Assembly (NCBI RefSeq): GCF_014805685.1
Contig: NC_060885.1
Location: forward strand, 29,045,132 to 29,109,131
DNA from: Silurus meridionalis
Taxonomy: Eukaryota > Chordata > Actinopteri > Siluriformes > Siluridae
Reading direction: 5' to 3'
Length of the DNA stretch: 64,000 nt
The position numbers were made by a program, and so were the translations under genes. Shown here one piece after another: positions 22,701-34,256 of the stretch. The notes beneath the pieces were generated by a model. It saw only the letters and a list, made by a program, of their open reading frames with translations, did not search any database and was not told the DNA's origin. Within the stretch, counting starts at the first letter, position 1. Each line of letters begins with the position of its first letter.

Positions 22701-25282
22701 TGGTGTACTAATTGTGCCCTGAAGTAATGACGCCTAGTTTGGCTGCCATTATTAGAGATGTGATTTGAATAGAGAGGTGAATTTGTCATTAAGCAAAGCT
22801 TTAATTGAAGCTTTAAACATCAGCAAATCTATGAAACCTACAGCATGTATAACAGCATTAAAAAATAGCACATGCTTTGTTTATTTTCATGGAAAAGTTT
22901 TGGACCCCACTGAAATTGAATCACTGAATCAACCACATCGAATTCTTTTTTTTATTTATTTCCTCTCTTTTTTTTAACCTCAGTGTGACTATATTTTCTA
23001 CTCCTTGACTTGATAAACAATGTAGCAGGGTTCCTCCCTCTGCATTCTACCTTAAGTCGTCAACAATTTTGTAAAACTTTATCTGGCTTAAAAGCCTTAC
23101 ACCTTTTTAAGTGCCTTAATTGCATCAACTACACCTGTGAGTAAATACACTCAAAAAGAGATGCTTCAGGCTAATTAACTGTCATCACAGCTAAACTGCA
23201 TCCAATTTAAAAATGAGAGAGCTTTGTAATAATCCTTTGAAATCAAGCATTTAAATACGTGTACATTAGAACTATTACAATAGAATTACAAAAAAAAATT
23301 ACAAAATTAAATACAAGACAATGAAAAGAACACTATTTATTTTGAATGTACCAACTCTTCTGCCTAACCTGATCAGGATGAGTCGTTAGAAATGTGAAGC
23401 TTCCGGCTCGTCACTGTCTCTACAGGACCCCCAGCAGAGAGTGGTGCACACAGGTCTTCGTAAAAAGTCATGCTAACATTGAGAGACAGATTGCAATGTT
23501 GATAACCAGTCCAATCGGTGTTGTGATCTTGTCAGGAAGAGATGTTCAGAGGGATAAACAGGTACATGTACAAATAATAGTTTTGCAGTTAATCCTTGTA
23601 TAACTCTGGCGTCTTCCTGAAATAGGTGTTAACATTAAGAAGGAAATTAATACACTGCCTTCTTACATGTGATAATAATAACGATAAGACGTCTGTAAGG
23701 AAATTATTCTTCACTAGTAATGAATTGGATAAATATAAAAAACTGATAATAGGTTTGTGAATCATTTCAAATCACAAAGGATGCTGTACAAACAAAGATA
23801 AACATCACTTATGCACTGTAGATAGATATAAACAGAAACTGACCTGTAAGAGTCCAGGATATAATGGATGTGTACTGAGGCTTAGGTGAATGCAGTCATA
23901 TACTTTATGAAGCAAAGGGTCATTTGACATTATTTCAGTCTGTGAGGCTGATGGGACTTTGAGTTCAAGACGAAAAAACAGCACTGACATGACAGTGGGT
24001 AAGAAAAAAACAAGTAAACCTTTGCAAACACTGGAGACTCCATTCACAGATGTTAAATAAAAAGATCACTTCAGCTTATGAACAATTTTACTCCTTGCTA
24101 TCCATGTCCCAGGGTAGGTTCACATTAAAACGCATTAATGCATGTTCTGTGGATTCATCAAGAAGAGGGATTAATGATTATACCCTAAATCAAGTGTTAG
24201 GGTAAAAAGTTTTTTGAGGTATTTTGAGAAATTCTGGCGTCTGCTGAAAAAATGGACTATAATTTCTTATCTTTCCATCAAGCGTCACCCAATACGAATG
24301 GGCAGAAGACAAATATCAGCCAAACGTTTATGACCAAAATTCTAGATTTGAGTACTATGATTGTTTAACAACATAGCCTGGACTTTGACCTTTGTAGGCA
24401 ATATAGCAGCCTCCGGAGGACAGATATATTTGCAAGTGAAGAGAGGAGAAAAAAAAAAGATAAAAAAAAATACCCTTTTTTACCAAATGATTTTCCTCTG
24501 GGAATTTGTATATATATATATTATAGAACATTGCTAATAAATATAAATACATTGTTATTTGTACCCACAATAAAAGAAAGAGCTCAACAGCAGCAGCTAC
24601 TTAGTTTACAGGTGAACTCTATTGTTAGCGTATGTGTGTGTGTGTGTGTGTGTAATGTGATATGAACTGCTGAAGGGGTGGAGACTCAGGTGACACCTTC
24701 CCGCTTCCTCATTGTAATTCTCGCTTGTTGAACAGTGAACTCTCTAAGGTAAGCTTCCTTATTACCTTCAAGAATGGTTCACTAACTCTAGACTCGAAAG
24801 GATCATATCTGTCATATTTTTAGTGTTATGTTTTCAGTGTTACTGTTTACAGTGAGAAGACACTACTATACTAAGTGTGGTACAACACCTATAGTGCTGT
24901 GCTTGCTGCATTTCTTGTAACTATACATAGAGGTGCTTAGCATAAGAAAAAATTACTGGAAACCCAGGTAAGAAATACATAGATGTTTGTGATTTCAGTA
25001 TATCTGTATATAAGAAATCTGATTAAAGAAATGTTTTATTGAATTGGGGGTTCAGATGAAATGATTCAGCACTTTTCATTAATCCTGTTTACTAAATATT
25101 TATATCTAATCCGTTTTTAGTATTTAACAAATATAACTAAAAGCTTAAAAGCTGACGCATCAGCGGAAATTCAGCAAACATGTATTAGATTATTAAAGAG
25201 AACAAAAACAAAATTAAATACATTTATTCTGTATTACTGATCAAATATATAACAGTGCAGTTTTATTGTTTGATAGTGTAAC
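19776..25282. other. Long stretch without recognised genes
   Basis: About 5.5 kb with no coding region, RNA gene or transposon ends that I can support. Two good + strand splice donors near its end (AAG/gtaagc at 24748, CAG/gtaaga at about 24967) could belong to untranslated first exons of fucosyltransferase copy C, but that is only a guess. Confidence 0.4.
24632..24653. repeat. Short (GT)n microsatellite
   Basis: About ten GT units, immediately before a slightly GC-richer stretch (24660-24750). Confidence 0.9.
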
Positions 25283-26124
25283 CATGGGCGTAAATTTCAT
25301 TTAACAGTAGGGGGGGACAATAAATATAAAATTTTTCATGAGCGATTTTTGAAGGGGACACAAATAATACAGTCAAATTGTATTTATAAAGACACAGTGT
25401 CCTCACAGTGAAAAACTTTGCTTTTATCATTATTATTGTAGCATGGAGACTGCGTCATTATGGTTATTTTCAAAGTTTTTCTCAGGTTCAATGACAAAGC
25501 AAAACAAGTAATAAAAAAGTTTACATTTTTATTTTCAATTAATTAAGACACTTAAGAACATACTAGAAATTGATTAAACAAAAAAGAATACAGTGGGGTC
25601 AGTTCAGACGGAGCACAGTGCTCATTTAGTAAATGCACAGATAAACAATATGCTAATTGTGGCCGTAAATGTTAAATTAACATTATACAAAGTCGCCCCA
25701 AATAAAACATTGCATGGGAAACCGCTTTGGTGTGTTAGTTGCAGTGCACTATGCTACAAGCTATTGTAAATAAGCTAACGTTCACTAGATAAGTCATATT
25801 TTAATCGCTAATATAACAGATTCATGGAAAATTACATCGCTAATCAGCATTTTTGCCGCAACTAATTTATGAATGAGTCTGTATCAACTACATTAAAGAG
25901 AATCGCTTTATTTAAAGTGAATAAAATACCCCACTTAATGGAGTTGAACATTAATTGAGCCGCAGACACACACCTGACTCGTGTGTGTAGAGTAGGTTAG
26001 GAAAGCAGGCAGTGGGTCAAACCACTGTGAGGAATGGGAGGGGGGAACTCAACTGTTTGAGGGGGATGGGGGGGGGTTGGGAGAAGACATGTCCCCTCCG
26101 CCCCCCCCCGGCATTTACCCCCAT
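25283..26124. mobile_element. Non-autonomous DNA transposon
   Basis: Inverted ends: 'catgggcgtaaatttcattt' with 'gggggggaca' at the left, and 'ggcatttacccccatg' at the right preceded by 'tcccctccgccccccccc'. No transposase frame. Superfamily not determined. It ends about 100 bases before unit C begins. Confidence 0.6.
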
Positions 26125-26229
26125 GAGTGTATCTACTTAATTGTTTTGCTTTTTGATTTGTATATATTTGTACTTTGTCTCTGCTTTATATTTGCAAATC
26201 GTTCTTTGCTGCTGTATCATGGAAATTTC

Positions 26230-26900
26230 CCCACTTTTGGACAAATTAAGAGAAATCAAGAAAGTTTGAACAGCTGACTGGATAATGGGGATCCTGGGAA
26301 ACATATTAATAGCAGACTCATATAGACAGTGAAGAGCGGTTTCCATCCTCATTCCAGGTGTCAGGAGGAACAGTCAACTAGAACAGTAGAGGTGGAGCTT
26401 CTGTAGATGGAATGTCATGTTGCAAACAGGTTGCTTCATTTAATAATGATAAATGTTGATTAGCTTGGTGGGGATTATTTCTGATTGCCTACAAATGGCA
26501 AAGCACTAATGTAAAAGGGGGTTGGAAATTCAGGTTTAGCTGGATGTGTTCTTGATGGTTATCAGGGAGGGCCAGAAGTAATAGGACCTCCTGTTAAGAG
26601 CATTCACAAACTGGATGGGTAGCTTAGTTTCAATGGGGATGCTTTCCTGGCATGATCGCTTGCATCTTTGTCACTAGCTTCCAAACCAAGAAAGCAGGTT
26701 GGCTTTGAAGAGAAACTGAGGGAGATGTGGTCTGGCCCACCAGTAGCTACCATTTACTAGTAAGCCCACTCTTTTTCATTTGTTCTTCACTGTGGAGAAC
26801 ATAGTGGTAGAGTGGGGCTAGAGAATATTTGTGACAAATAGACAAGCATTTTCTGTTTTTACTCTATTGTGAAAGAAAGCGAATAGCAAAACACTAGCAA
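26230..26900 (+). repeat. Upstream block of fucosyltransferase unit C
   Basis: Recognisable copy of the blocks at 1-540 and 10140-10760, more diverged: 'tggtggggattatttctgat', 'ttgcctacaaatggcaaagc' and 'ggtttagctgg'. The unit is compact, with about 0.8 kb to the coding exon. Confidence 0.6.
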
Positions 26901-27269
26901 GACATGATAGTAAGACATGCTAAAAAAACGTATGTACTGTATAATGTGATAATATATATAACATATTAATAGATCATAGTCTGAAAGAAACAATTTACTG
27001 CATGCTGTAGTATTTTTTTTTTTTACTTTAGTAGTAGCTAGATACAATTTCCAAATATAAAGCCATTTTTACATAATTAGCATTTTATTTGCAAAATTCA
27101 AATAATTAGCTTTCCTTTTTCCCCTTTTTCTTCATCTAGGGTTGATTCATAAATGTTTGTGTATTTATATAACAAAGCTGGAGTTTCATCCTCTTGATTT
27201 TGGAATGTCTAGGCTAATATGCCCACGCAAGTTACGTATACATAGTTGAAGAATGTAAAACTGGTTGAA

Positions 27270-27650
27270 GTGCAGTCTTGTTTTGTGATGGAGAGTGTGA
27301 CTGGATGTGCAGATCAGTTTTTTGTGGTTAAGTTTCTTGCATGTTGATGACAACCACTTCAAGTCAGACCAAACCAAACTCAAAACAAAAAATAAGACCA
27401 GACACCACACATGTATCAGAGCCACAGAAACCATTGATGACCAAACCAAAATTACAGATCACTTAATTTTGTTTCATTTAGCTTTTGTGCACATTTAATA
27501 CATTTCCTATACGTCTGCACTCCTGAAATATTTACAGCATTGCACACCATTGCATAGTTGAAAATAATTAATCGATACCTTTGACCAGTTGATTTGAAAC
27601 GCACCAAGATGTAGGAAAATTGTTTTATAACAAGATATTTTTTTTTTTTA
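27270..27650 (+). repeat. Second conserved block of fucosyltransferase unit C
   Basis: Matches 2405-2700 and 14760-15130. Runs into the splice acceptor before copy C without insertion, so it shows the undisturbed arrangement. Confidence 0.7.
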
Positions 27651-27663
27651 GGTATTTGGGAAA

Positions 27664-28800
27664 ATGGTTTTCACACCCAAACAACACCAGTTTTGCCTGT
27701 TTGCCACTTGTTGGCTTGGAGGAATCTTCTCTTGCCTGTTGTTTTTTCAGTATACCTTGCCAAAATGTACACCTCAAACAATTCCTCCTTATCAGCCCAA
27801 AAGTGTAAATGTCTCTGCTACCATTATCAATACAAGCACTACAACAACAACAACAACAACAACTGCTCAGCCTAAGGAGGAAAAACCCATCCTGCTGGTG
27901 TGGTTCTTGCCTGAAAACTACCAGTGGGACTTTAATGACTGCAAAACCATATACAACATCGACGGCTGCCAATTGACTTTGGACAGAAACCTTTACAGCC
28001 AAGCGGATGCAGTCTTTGTTTTTCACAAAGCTATCAAATGGGATTTGTCCAACCTTCCACCATCCCCTCGGCCACCATTTCAAAAGTGGATCTGGTTCCA
28101 TGTAGAATCGCCGACCAACACGGCAAAGATCCCAGGCTTGGAAAACCTTTTCAACCTCACTTTGAGTTACAGACGGGATGCGGATATTTCTGTGAGATAT
28201 CGACTGACGGTCAGCAAAAAGCCAAACGAGAACATCGTGATTCCAAAGAAGGACAAGCTTCTCTGCTGGTTTGTGTCCAACACAGCCACCTATACAGGAG
28301 TAGGGACCAGGATGGCTTACTACAATGAATTAAAGAAGCACATCGAAGTAAAAGTTTTTGGACGCATGGCCGGACCACGCATGAGAGATGAAGAGTATTA
28401 TCCCACCATGGCTTCTTGTAAATTTTACCTTGCTTTCGAAAACTCAATCCACAAAGACTACATTACAGAGAAATTAAATGGTCCTTTAGCAGTCGGGACT
28501 GTTCCTGTCGTCATGGGACCCCCGAGACAAAATTATGAAGAATTCACTCCAGGCAACGCCTTTATTCACATTGAAGACTTTCCCAATGCTGAAGCTCTGG
28601 CTAAATATCTGCTTCAGCTGGACAAAGACGAAGAAGCCTACATGCGCTACTTCGACTGGAGAAAGCATGTGACCGCGACTCCACATTTATTCTATTTAAA
28701 TCAAGAGTTTATTATATATATCTGCCACGCGTGTGAATATATTGGCAGGCACAAAGAGTACAAAGCTGCCCATAACATCTACAATTGGTGGTTTTCATAA
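27664..28800 (+). CDS. Alpha-1,3-fucosyltransferase (FUT9-like), copy C, intact
   Basis: GT10 enzyme of 378 residues, open from ATG to TAA; mammalian FUT9 is about 359. It adds alpha-1,3-linked fucose to the GlcNAc of lactosamine on glycoproteins and glycolipids in the Golgi. The ATG follows a T-rich acceptor (AG at 27651-27652), so the coding region is one exon as in FUT4/FUT9 genes. Layout: cytoplasmic tail, membrane anchor with LGGIFSCLLFF (about residues 8-30), a stem containing a run of nine threonines from an ACA repeat (27840-27862), then the catalytic domain with FNLTLSYRRDADI, FYLAFENSIHKDYITEKL (conserved GDP-fucose-binding block) and VPVVMGPPRQNYEEF. N-glycosylation sequons NTS (in the stem) and NLT (catalytic domain) are present. 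Best candidate in the window for a working enzyme. Confidence 0.95.
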   Translation: MVFTPKQHQFCLFATCWLGGIFSCLLFFQYTLPKCTPQTIPPYQPKSVNVSATIINTSTTTTTTTTTAQPKEEKPILLVWFLPENYQWDFNDCKTIYNIDGCQLTLDRNLYSQADAVFVFHKAIKWDLSNLPPSPRPPFQKWIWFHVESPTNTAKIPGLENLFNLTLSYRRDADISVRYRLTVSKKPNENIVIPKKDKLLCWFVSNTATYTGVGTRMAYYNELKKHIEVKVFGRMAGPRMRDEEYYPTMASCKFYLAFENSIHKDYITEKLNGPLAVGTVPVVMGPPRQNYEEFTPGNAFIHIEDFPNAEALAKYLLQLDKDEEAYMRYFDWRKHVTATPHLFYLNQEFIIYICHACEYIGRHKEYKAAHNIYNWWFS

Positions 28801-31058
28801 AGAAGAAATTTAGGATTGCTTTTAGATTTTTTTGACAGTCGCAGAGGTTTATGAACTTTTATTTTTTTTCCTTTAAATTTTGACTTGAAAAAATGCACCA
28901 GCCTAACCTTTTAAATGGACCTGAAAAACCCACAAGTATAACTACTAATTCATAAGAACATTATGAATGATGAAGAAACCATTATGTGGATAATGGATAC
29001 AGTTCAGTGTCTCCTACACATCACACCTGGTTTAAAAAGAATCCTTAGTCCACATAAATTCTTACCAGAACTGTGAGGTTACATTTATGGTTTAGTGGCA
29101 CAACTCAATTTACTCAATTTTAAAAAAAAAAAAAAAAAAAAGGAACGGTTTGGAGAGTAAAACATACAGTACAAACTTTTTTTTTTTTTTTTTTTATCTA
29201 TTACTGGTAATGATTCCTGAAGCAATGAAGAAAAAAAAACTATAAGTAATATGTGATACTTATTTTTATTCAAGTGACACCGCTCATACCGATGCCACAA
29301 TGTGTGCTATTAACAGATAGGAAATTATTTTAATTAAAGTCCTGTCTTCCTCATTACAGACATTATTTATTTAGCTCTTTTACACCATGATAACATTGCA
29401 GATTTTGTACAAAAATAATTATTTTACATATTAAATAAATATAGGATATTGTATATTTTGTTCAGTTTTAAAGATATTTTTGTTATTGTGTTGCTGATGT
29501 GTTTTTTTTTTGTCTTACCTCACACACACTGAGTAATCAAATCAATTAAATAAATAAATAAGTTTGATACCTTTCCGTTTCACGGTTGTAAATGTGTTAT
29601 TGCACATCATGCCTTGGTTAACTCACTAATCTGGGGGTACATGGAGATGTCTGGAAATGTAATGATTGTCTTTGGGATTTCATTCATATCCCATGTCTGG
29701 CAAGATTACCTTCTATAGTGTCACAATAAGTGTAAGCATAAAATGCAAGAAAGTTAAAACCAAGTTGCAGAGTATTTTAATGTATGCGAGACATGATACC
29801 TCTGCTGGTTTCAGGTTTTGAGTTCTGAGCGCAAATATACCCTAGGGAAGTGCACAACCTGTTTTGCCGTCATTGACCAGATTTACGCAGGACAGTTTTT
29901 ATATGGATGGGAGGTGTGTGTGTGTGTAGGGGTTGGTCATGCACATAACACAATAACGTGTTTATCATATTAGTATTATACATAGTATATGACTAAAGTA
30001 TGAATTTAATTAATACATATATCTTGTGTATATCAAGTGTAACTCAACTCACCATAATACAGAATCAGTGGAAGCTTATTTTGCACAAAAAAAAACTAGT
30101 TTCGAAAAATTGACATGTGGAAGTGGTAATTTTTTAAAAATAAAACAGACTACGTAAGACATTAAACATTATTTCTTTTGCAGCCCTGTAACAAACGATT
30201 CACGGCCAGTACTGCCCACATTCCGGGTGGTTGGGGACCTCTATCATTGGGCACAGCCTACTCCAAGCATTTTCTCAGCCAACCTTCTTCCAAAATAATC
30301 TAACATCCACCCCAAGCTTTTCAAGGCTGGTTTGTCACATCTCTACTAGTTCATTTTATCATAAAAACAGTGCAAGTTCACATAATAAAATGACTAAATA
30401 TTTTCATTCTGAGAAAAGACTAAGGGTGCTGGAACATTCAGTTAAGGCTTAAACAATATAAATGGACAAAGGGATCATTCTAAATTGAGCTGAGTGTGTT
30501 TGACCTATAACTTGTATATTCCAGGGTTTTGCCTTCCACCTCCTGGCAAATGTGCAGTTTGGGGTAAAAAAAGAGAAAAATGGTTTTATGAGTGTGTGAA
30601 ATGCATAAGGACATGGACGTGAACATAACCAGCTAATCTACAGGGTTAAAATGGAGCCTCTTTATTGTAAGAGTTATAAGGCTATAATGTTTATACAACA
30701 TAACACAGCTTCATAGTATACATGGATGAAACTCTCAAACAGAAGCAAGAATACTTCTGGTATTTCTTATTTTTGGAGTTGATATTTTACTGAACACCTC
30801 AGATCAGTCATGGTTAGGTTTAACGTGAGAGTTTGAGAGAACCTCCATTTCTGGAAGAACCTACATGGACAAAAGCACAAGTGTTTACAGATGGTAAATA
30901 TCATTCTTGCAGATTTAAAACCCAGTTTATGTTAACTATGATCATATTGTACATGTTATTTCATGAAAGTTTTTTTTACTATAACATTTTGCAACAACAA
31001 GCCAGTTAGTAATGTTAAATGACTTTATGATATACACAAGGCAGGGAATTGAAAAATA
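28801..31058. other. 3' flank of copy C and gene-free DNA
   Basis: Poly-A and poly-T runs at about 29122-29141 and 29177-29195; 'aataaa' near 29434 and 29550. No coding region, RNA gene or transposon recognised. Confidence 0.45.
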
Positions 31059-31367
31059 CAGATGGTCCCTGAGCTGTGATGGTTTTTCAGTGACATGATT
31101 TTTGTTCTTATGATGATGATTAGCAATACGACCAAACTGAACTGCCACTCGTTCACGAGCCTGCTGTCACATAAATATATACTGTATAGTTTATGTAGGA
31201 TGGGACAGTAAATTGTTCTGTTTTGCTAAATCATGTCCTGTAATTTGTTAAATTAATGATAAATTACAGTAAAATACTCTATGCTAAATCATGTCTCAAC
31301 TTACAATATTTTTAAGTTAAAATAGGGTTACCGGATTGCAACTTTATTTTAAGTTGGGGACTACCAG
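31059..31367. mobile_element. Small MITE-like element
   Basis: The left end 'cagatggtccctgagctgtg' and the right end 'aagttggggactaccag' are imperfect inverted repeats next to TA. 'aaatcatgtc' occurs three times inside. No frame. Confidence 0.4.
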
Positions 31368-31380
31368 TATAAACAATACT

Positions 31381-31383
<3 letters not shown>

Positions 31384-31455
<72 letters not shown>

Positions 31456-31467
31456 TTATTTATTTTT
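31384..31467. repeat. (AT)n followed by (TTTA)n microsatellite
   Basis: About 33 AT units, then four TTTA units. Open frames across it are artefacts. Confidence 0.95.
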
Positions 31468-32119
31468 GTAGGCATCATACCTCAGGTCCTATTTCCTTAT
31501 CATCTTCAAAATGTTGTTTTGTTCTGTAAAATAAAAAATAAATAAAAAAACAGACTATTTTATCCTGATAGAATGCAAATTTTTTTTGCAATATTATTAT
31601 TTTTTAAATTTCTATTTAGATACAATTGAAATGAGCTTACCTGTCTTTAAAGCTCATCCCTGGGTCATATAAAGAACACAGTTTCAGTCATAATGTGTAG
31701 AAATTCAAAATATGAAGTCATGTCTATTAGGTTCTTTTGAACATGAGTTAGGTGTATTGCTATGAAATTTCAATGACGTTGCGTTTTACTTGAAAAAAAA
31801 AGTGCACAGACCCGATAAATAAAACACTTGTCAGTACTCACAGGCACTATAGATCTGCAAAGTGAGCCAGGTGGAAAGAAACACTGTTTCCAGTGAAAAA
31901 ACAATAACACGAAGGTCTCCAATAGTTCGTGCCCCAGTCTCTAGAAATCAACAATAAAATCCAAAATCAGTTAAATCTCTTCTTTAATGTAAATCACTCA
32001 GAAACATGAAACAGAAACCAATACATATCAATGAACTGTATATTCACCGTAACTCTTACTTTCTGTAAAGCTGCTTTGAGACAATGTTTTCTTGTGAAAG
32101 GGTTGTTTCTCTCAGTGGA

Positions 32120-33090
32120 ATTTAGTTGCACAGGCTAACGCCATGCTGTCAAGGCTCTGGTGGACTCGGGCGCTGGGGGAAACTTAATAGACATCACCCT
32201 AACCAAACGTCTGCTGATTTCCCCTGAACCTCTCTTGTTCCCTCAGGCCATCACTGCACTTGATGGTAGGCCCTTGAGTCCTGGGAGCCCCAACTCACAA
32301 GACCCCTCTCCTCTACCTCACCATCTTCCAACATCAAGAAAACCTCCAGCTGCACTTGTTCTTATCTCCTCAGCTTCCTCTCATCTTGGGACACCAGTGG
32401 CTGGCTCTTCACAATCCAGTTATTGACTGGACCAGAGGCTCCATCATTAAATGGGCACCTACCTGTCATGTGACCTGTTTGACCGTGTCACTGAGCCTAA
32501 GTCTTTGGAACCCCTTGACCTGTCCCGAGTGCATATCCAATATCATTCTCTTAGAGCAGCGTTCAGCAAGAAACGAGTCACCACACTCCCCCCTCATTGT
32601 TCTTATGATCGTGCCATTAAGCTGCTCCCCGGCACTTCTCCTCATGGAAGTATTTTCTCCCTTTCCAACCCCGAATGGGTGGCCATAGATAAATACATCA
32701 AGGAGGCCTATGCGTCAGGAGCCGTTCCTAAGGGGGGAAGTCCCGTCAAGTTTTTTTTCCCCTTTCGCCGCTAGTGGCTGCTTTTACCCCAGTTCCTCTG
32801 TTTCTGTGCCTCATTGACTTTTTAAGCCTGCTCATTACCTTTGTTCTTTGCTTGGTGTCTGTTTTTGCCTAATCCCTGTGTTTCTCGTTCCTGCTTCTAG
32901 TTTTGAAGGTGTGTTTTCTTTGTTTTTCCTGTTTTGCCAATGTCTTTGTTCAGATTTCTGTTGACACTTTGTTCAGGTTTGTTTAATATTTCATTCGTTA
33001 CTATGCTGAGTTCTTGCCTAGTTATTGTTTGTTCCTTCCTTTTTAGTCATTAATTGTTTCCCTTTTTGCTTCAATAAAATCCCACATTAT
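32120..33090 (+). mobile_element. Ty3/Gypsy fragment (protease to start of RT, plus LTR-like tail)
   Basis: 32155-32450 encodes an aspartic protease region: DSGAGGNLID (active-site DSG) and, after a frameshift, LPLILGHQWLALHNPVIDW. 32451-32774 encodes the linker and RT start with LPPHCSYDRAIKLLPG and IDKYIKEAYASGAV. The protease running directly into RT is the normal Gypsy order. From about 32775 a T-rich stretch with 'caataaaatcccacattatc' (33071) looks like LTR or 3' sequence. The main RT, RNase H and integrase are missing. Confidence 0.75.
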
Positions 33091-34163
33091 CAACACTGCC
33101 GTGCCTGGCTCTCTCTTTCTCTGCACTTAATTTCATCACCTTACCTGTGGCTTTTCGCTAAGTCTCCTTCACACTTAGTCTCCCACCATGATGACCCTGT
33201 TTTGAGCCCTGGTCCTGAGATTAAGAGTGATTTTACCAGGTACTAGGAGAAAAAGGCTGGAGAGGCCTCTCCAGAAGAGCTCCAACTAAAGACCGACAGG
33301 GCAGATTTCCCTGCAAAGCTCCCTCCAGAGGCTGTTGAGGAAACCTTCTGTGGTAAACTCCAGCAGAGACTAATGACATAAATTAATGGCACAGCCTCCC
33401 AAATCCAGCATTAACCAGAGGCCAAAAATGCCTATTGCAGGATCTTTGGTGTGGTCTGGACATTTTAAGCAGAGGGAATGAATTGCCAGTGGAAGTGTTT
33501 GAACGTGCTCTTGAGAAGCCCCCTTGGGAGGCAAATTCCTCTATGAGGAATTTCTGCCTTGTACTGAGTTTTATGTGCAAAAGTGCTCAGCATGCATAAC
33601 AGCTTGCATCTAGTCTCTTAATGTACATGTAAAGTCTTTTGTTTTGCCCTGTTCAATGAAGTGCCTGACTATGAACGAGCCTAGCATGTTAAATGATTTG
33701 ATAAGTTCCTTTAAACATTAACTGCAATTATGTCTCCACTCTCTACATACATGAAAGTTAAAGGTAATTGAGAAGTATTATGTCATCAAAATCTATCTCC
33801 TGAAATTGACAAAAGTCTATATCACAATAAAATAAACCTTTATGTCCTGCAGGAATATTCCCTCATAAATTTTAATGAATTTATATTTGTCAGTTATCAT
33901 GAAAGGCTTATGTTTATGTTATCTAGTCTTATAAATTTCACCACACCACAATGTTACTCTTGAAGCACACTCTATCTGTCACTATTAAACCCCACCTTCC
34001 CTGCTAGACTTTGGGCCATTTAACTTGGGTAAATTCATATATTTGTACTTTTTTAGCAAAAATATACCAAACAATTTTTCTAATATTTAGTATTTGTACC
34101 ACAATTGTCATAACACGTTAACAGTTTGTATTTTACTAGAAACCATGGGAGATTATCAAATAC
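33091..34163. other. No certain gene; possible 3' region of the Ig/multi-TM gene
   Basis: Lies downstream (on the - strand) of the last supported exon at 34164. I found no convincing terminal exon, stop codon or polyadenylation site for that gene here. 33250-33600 is a less AT-rich patch of unknown origin. Confidence 0.4.
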
Positions 34164-34256
34164 CTGCTTTCAGGATCAGTTCTGAGGCAAGAGCAATTGC
34201 ATTTACAGAACTGAGACCAACAGCTCCAAACATGTAGACCATAATGTGAAGCAAAT
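34164..34256 (-). CDS. TM-type exon 12 (last one found)
   Basis: 93 bp, phase 1-1, acceptor 'gaattacag', donor gtattt. Hydrophobic core IMVYMFGAVGLSSVNAIAL, then a short polar end. The next exon was not identified. Confidence 0.6.

Noticed and set aside
31640..31870. Two tiny - strand exon-like pieces (AG...GT) near 31645-31665 and 31830-31850 that might end the Ig gene
   Set aside because: Their lengths (about 19 and 13 bases) do not keep phase and one meets a stop at once. Such short matches are expected by chance.
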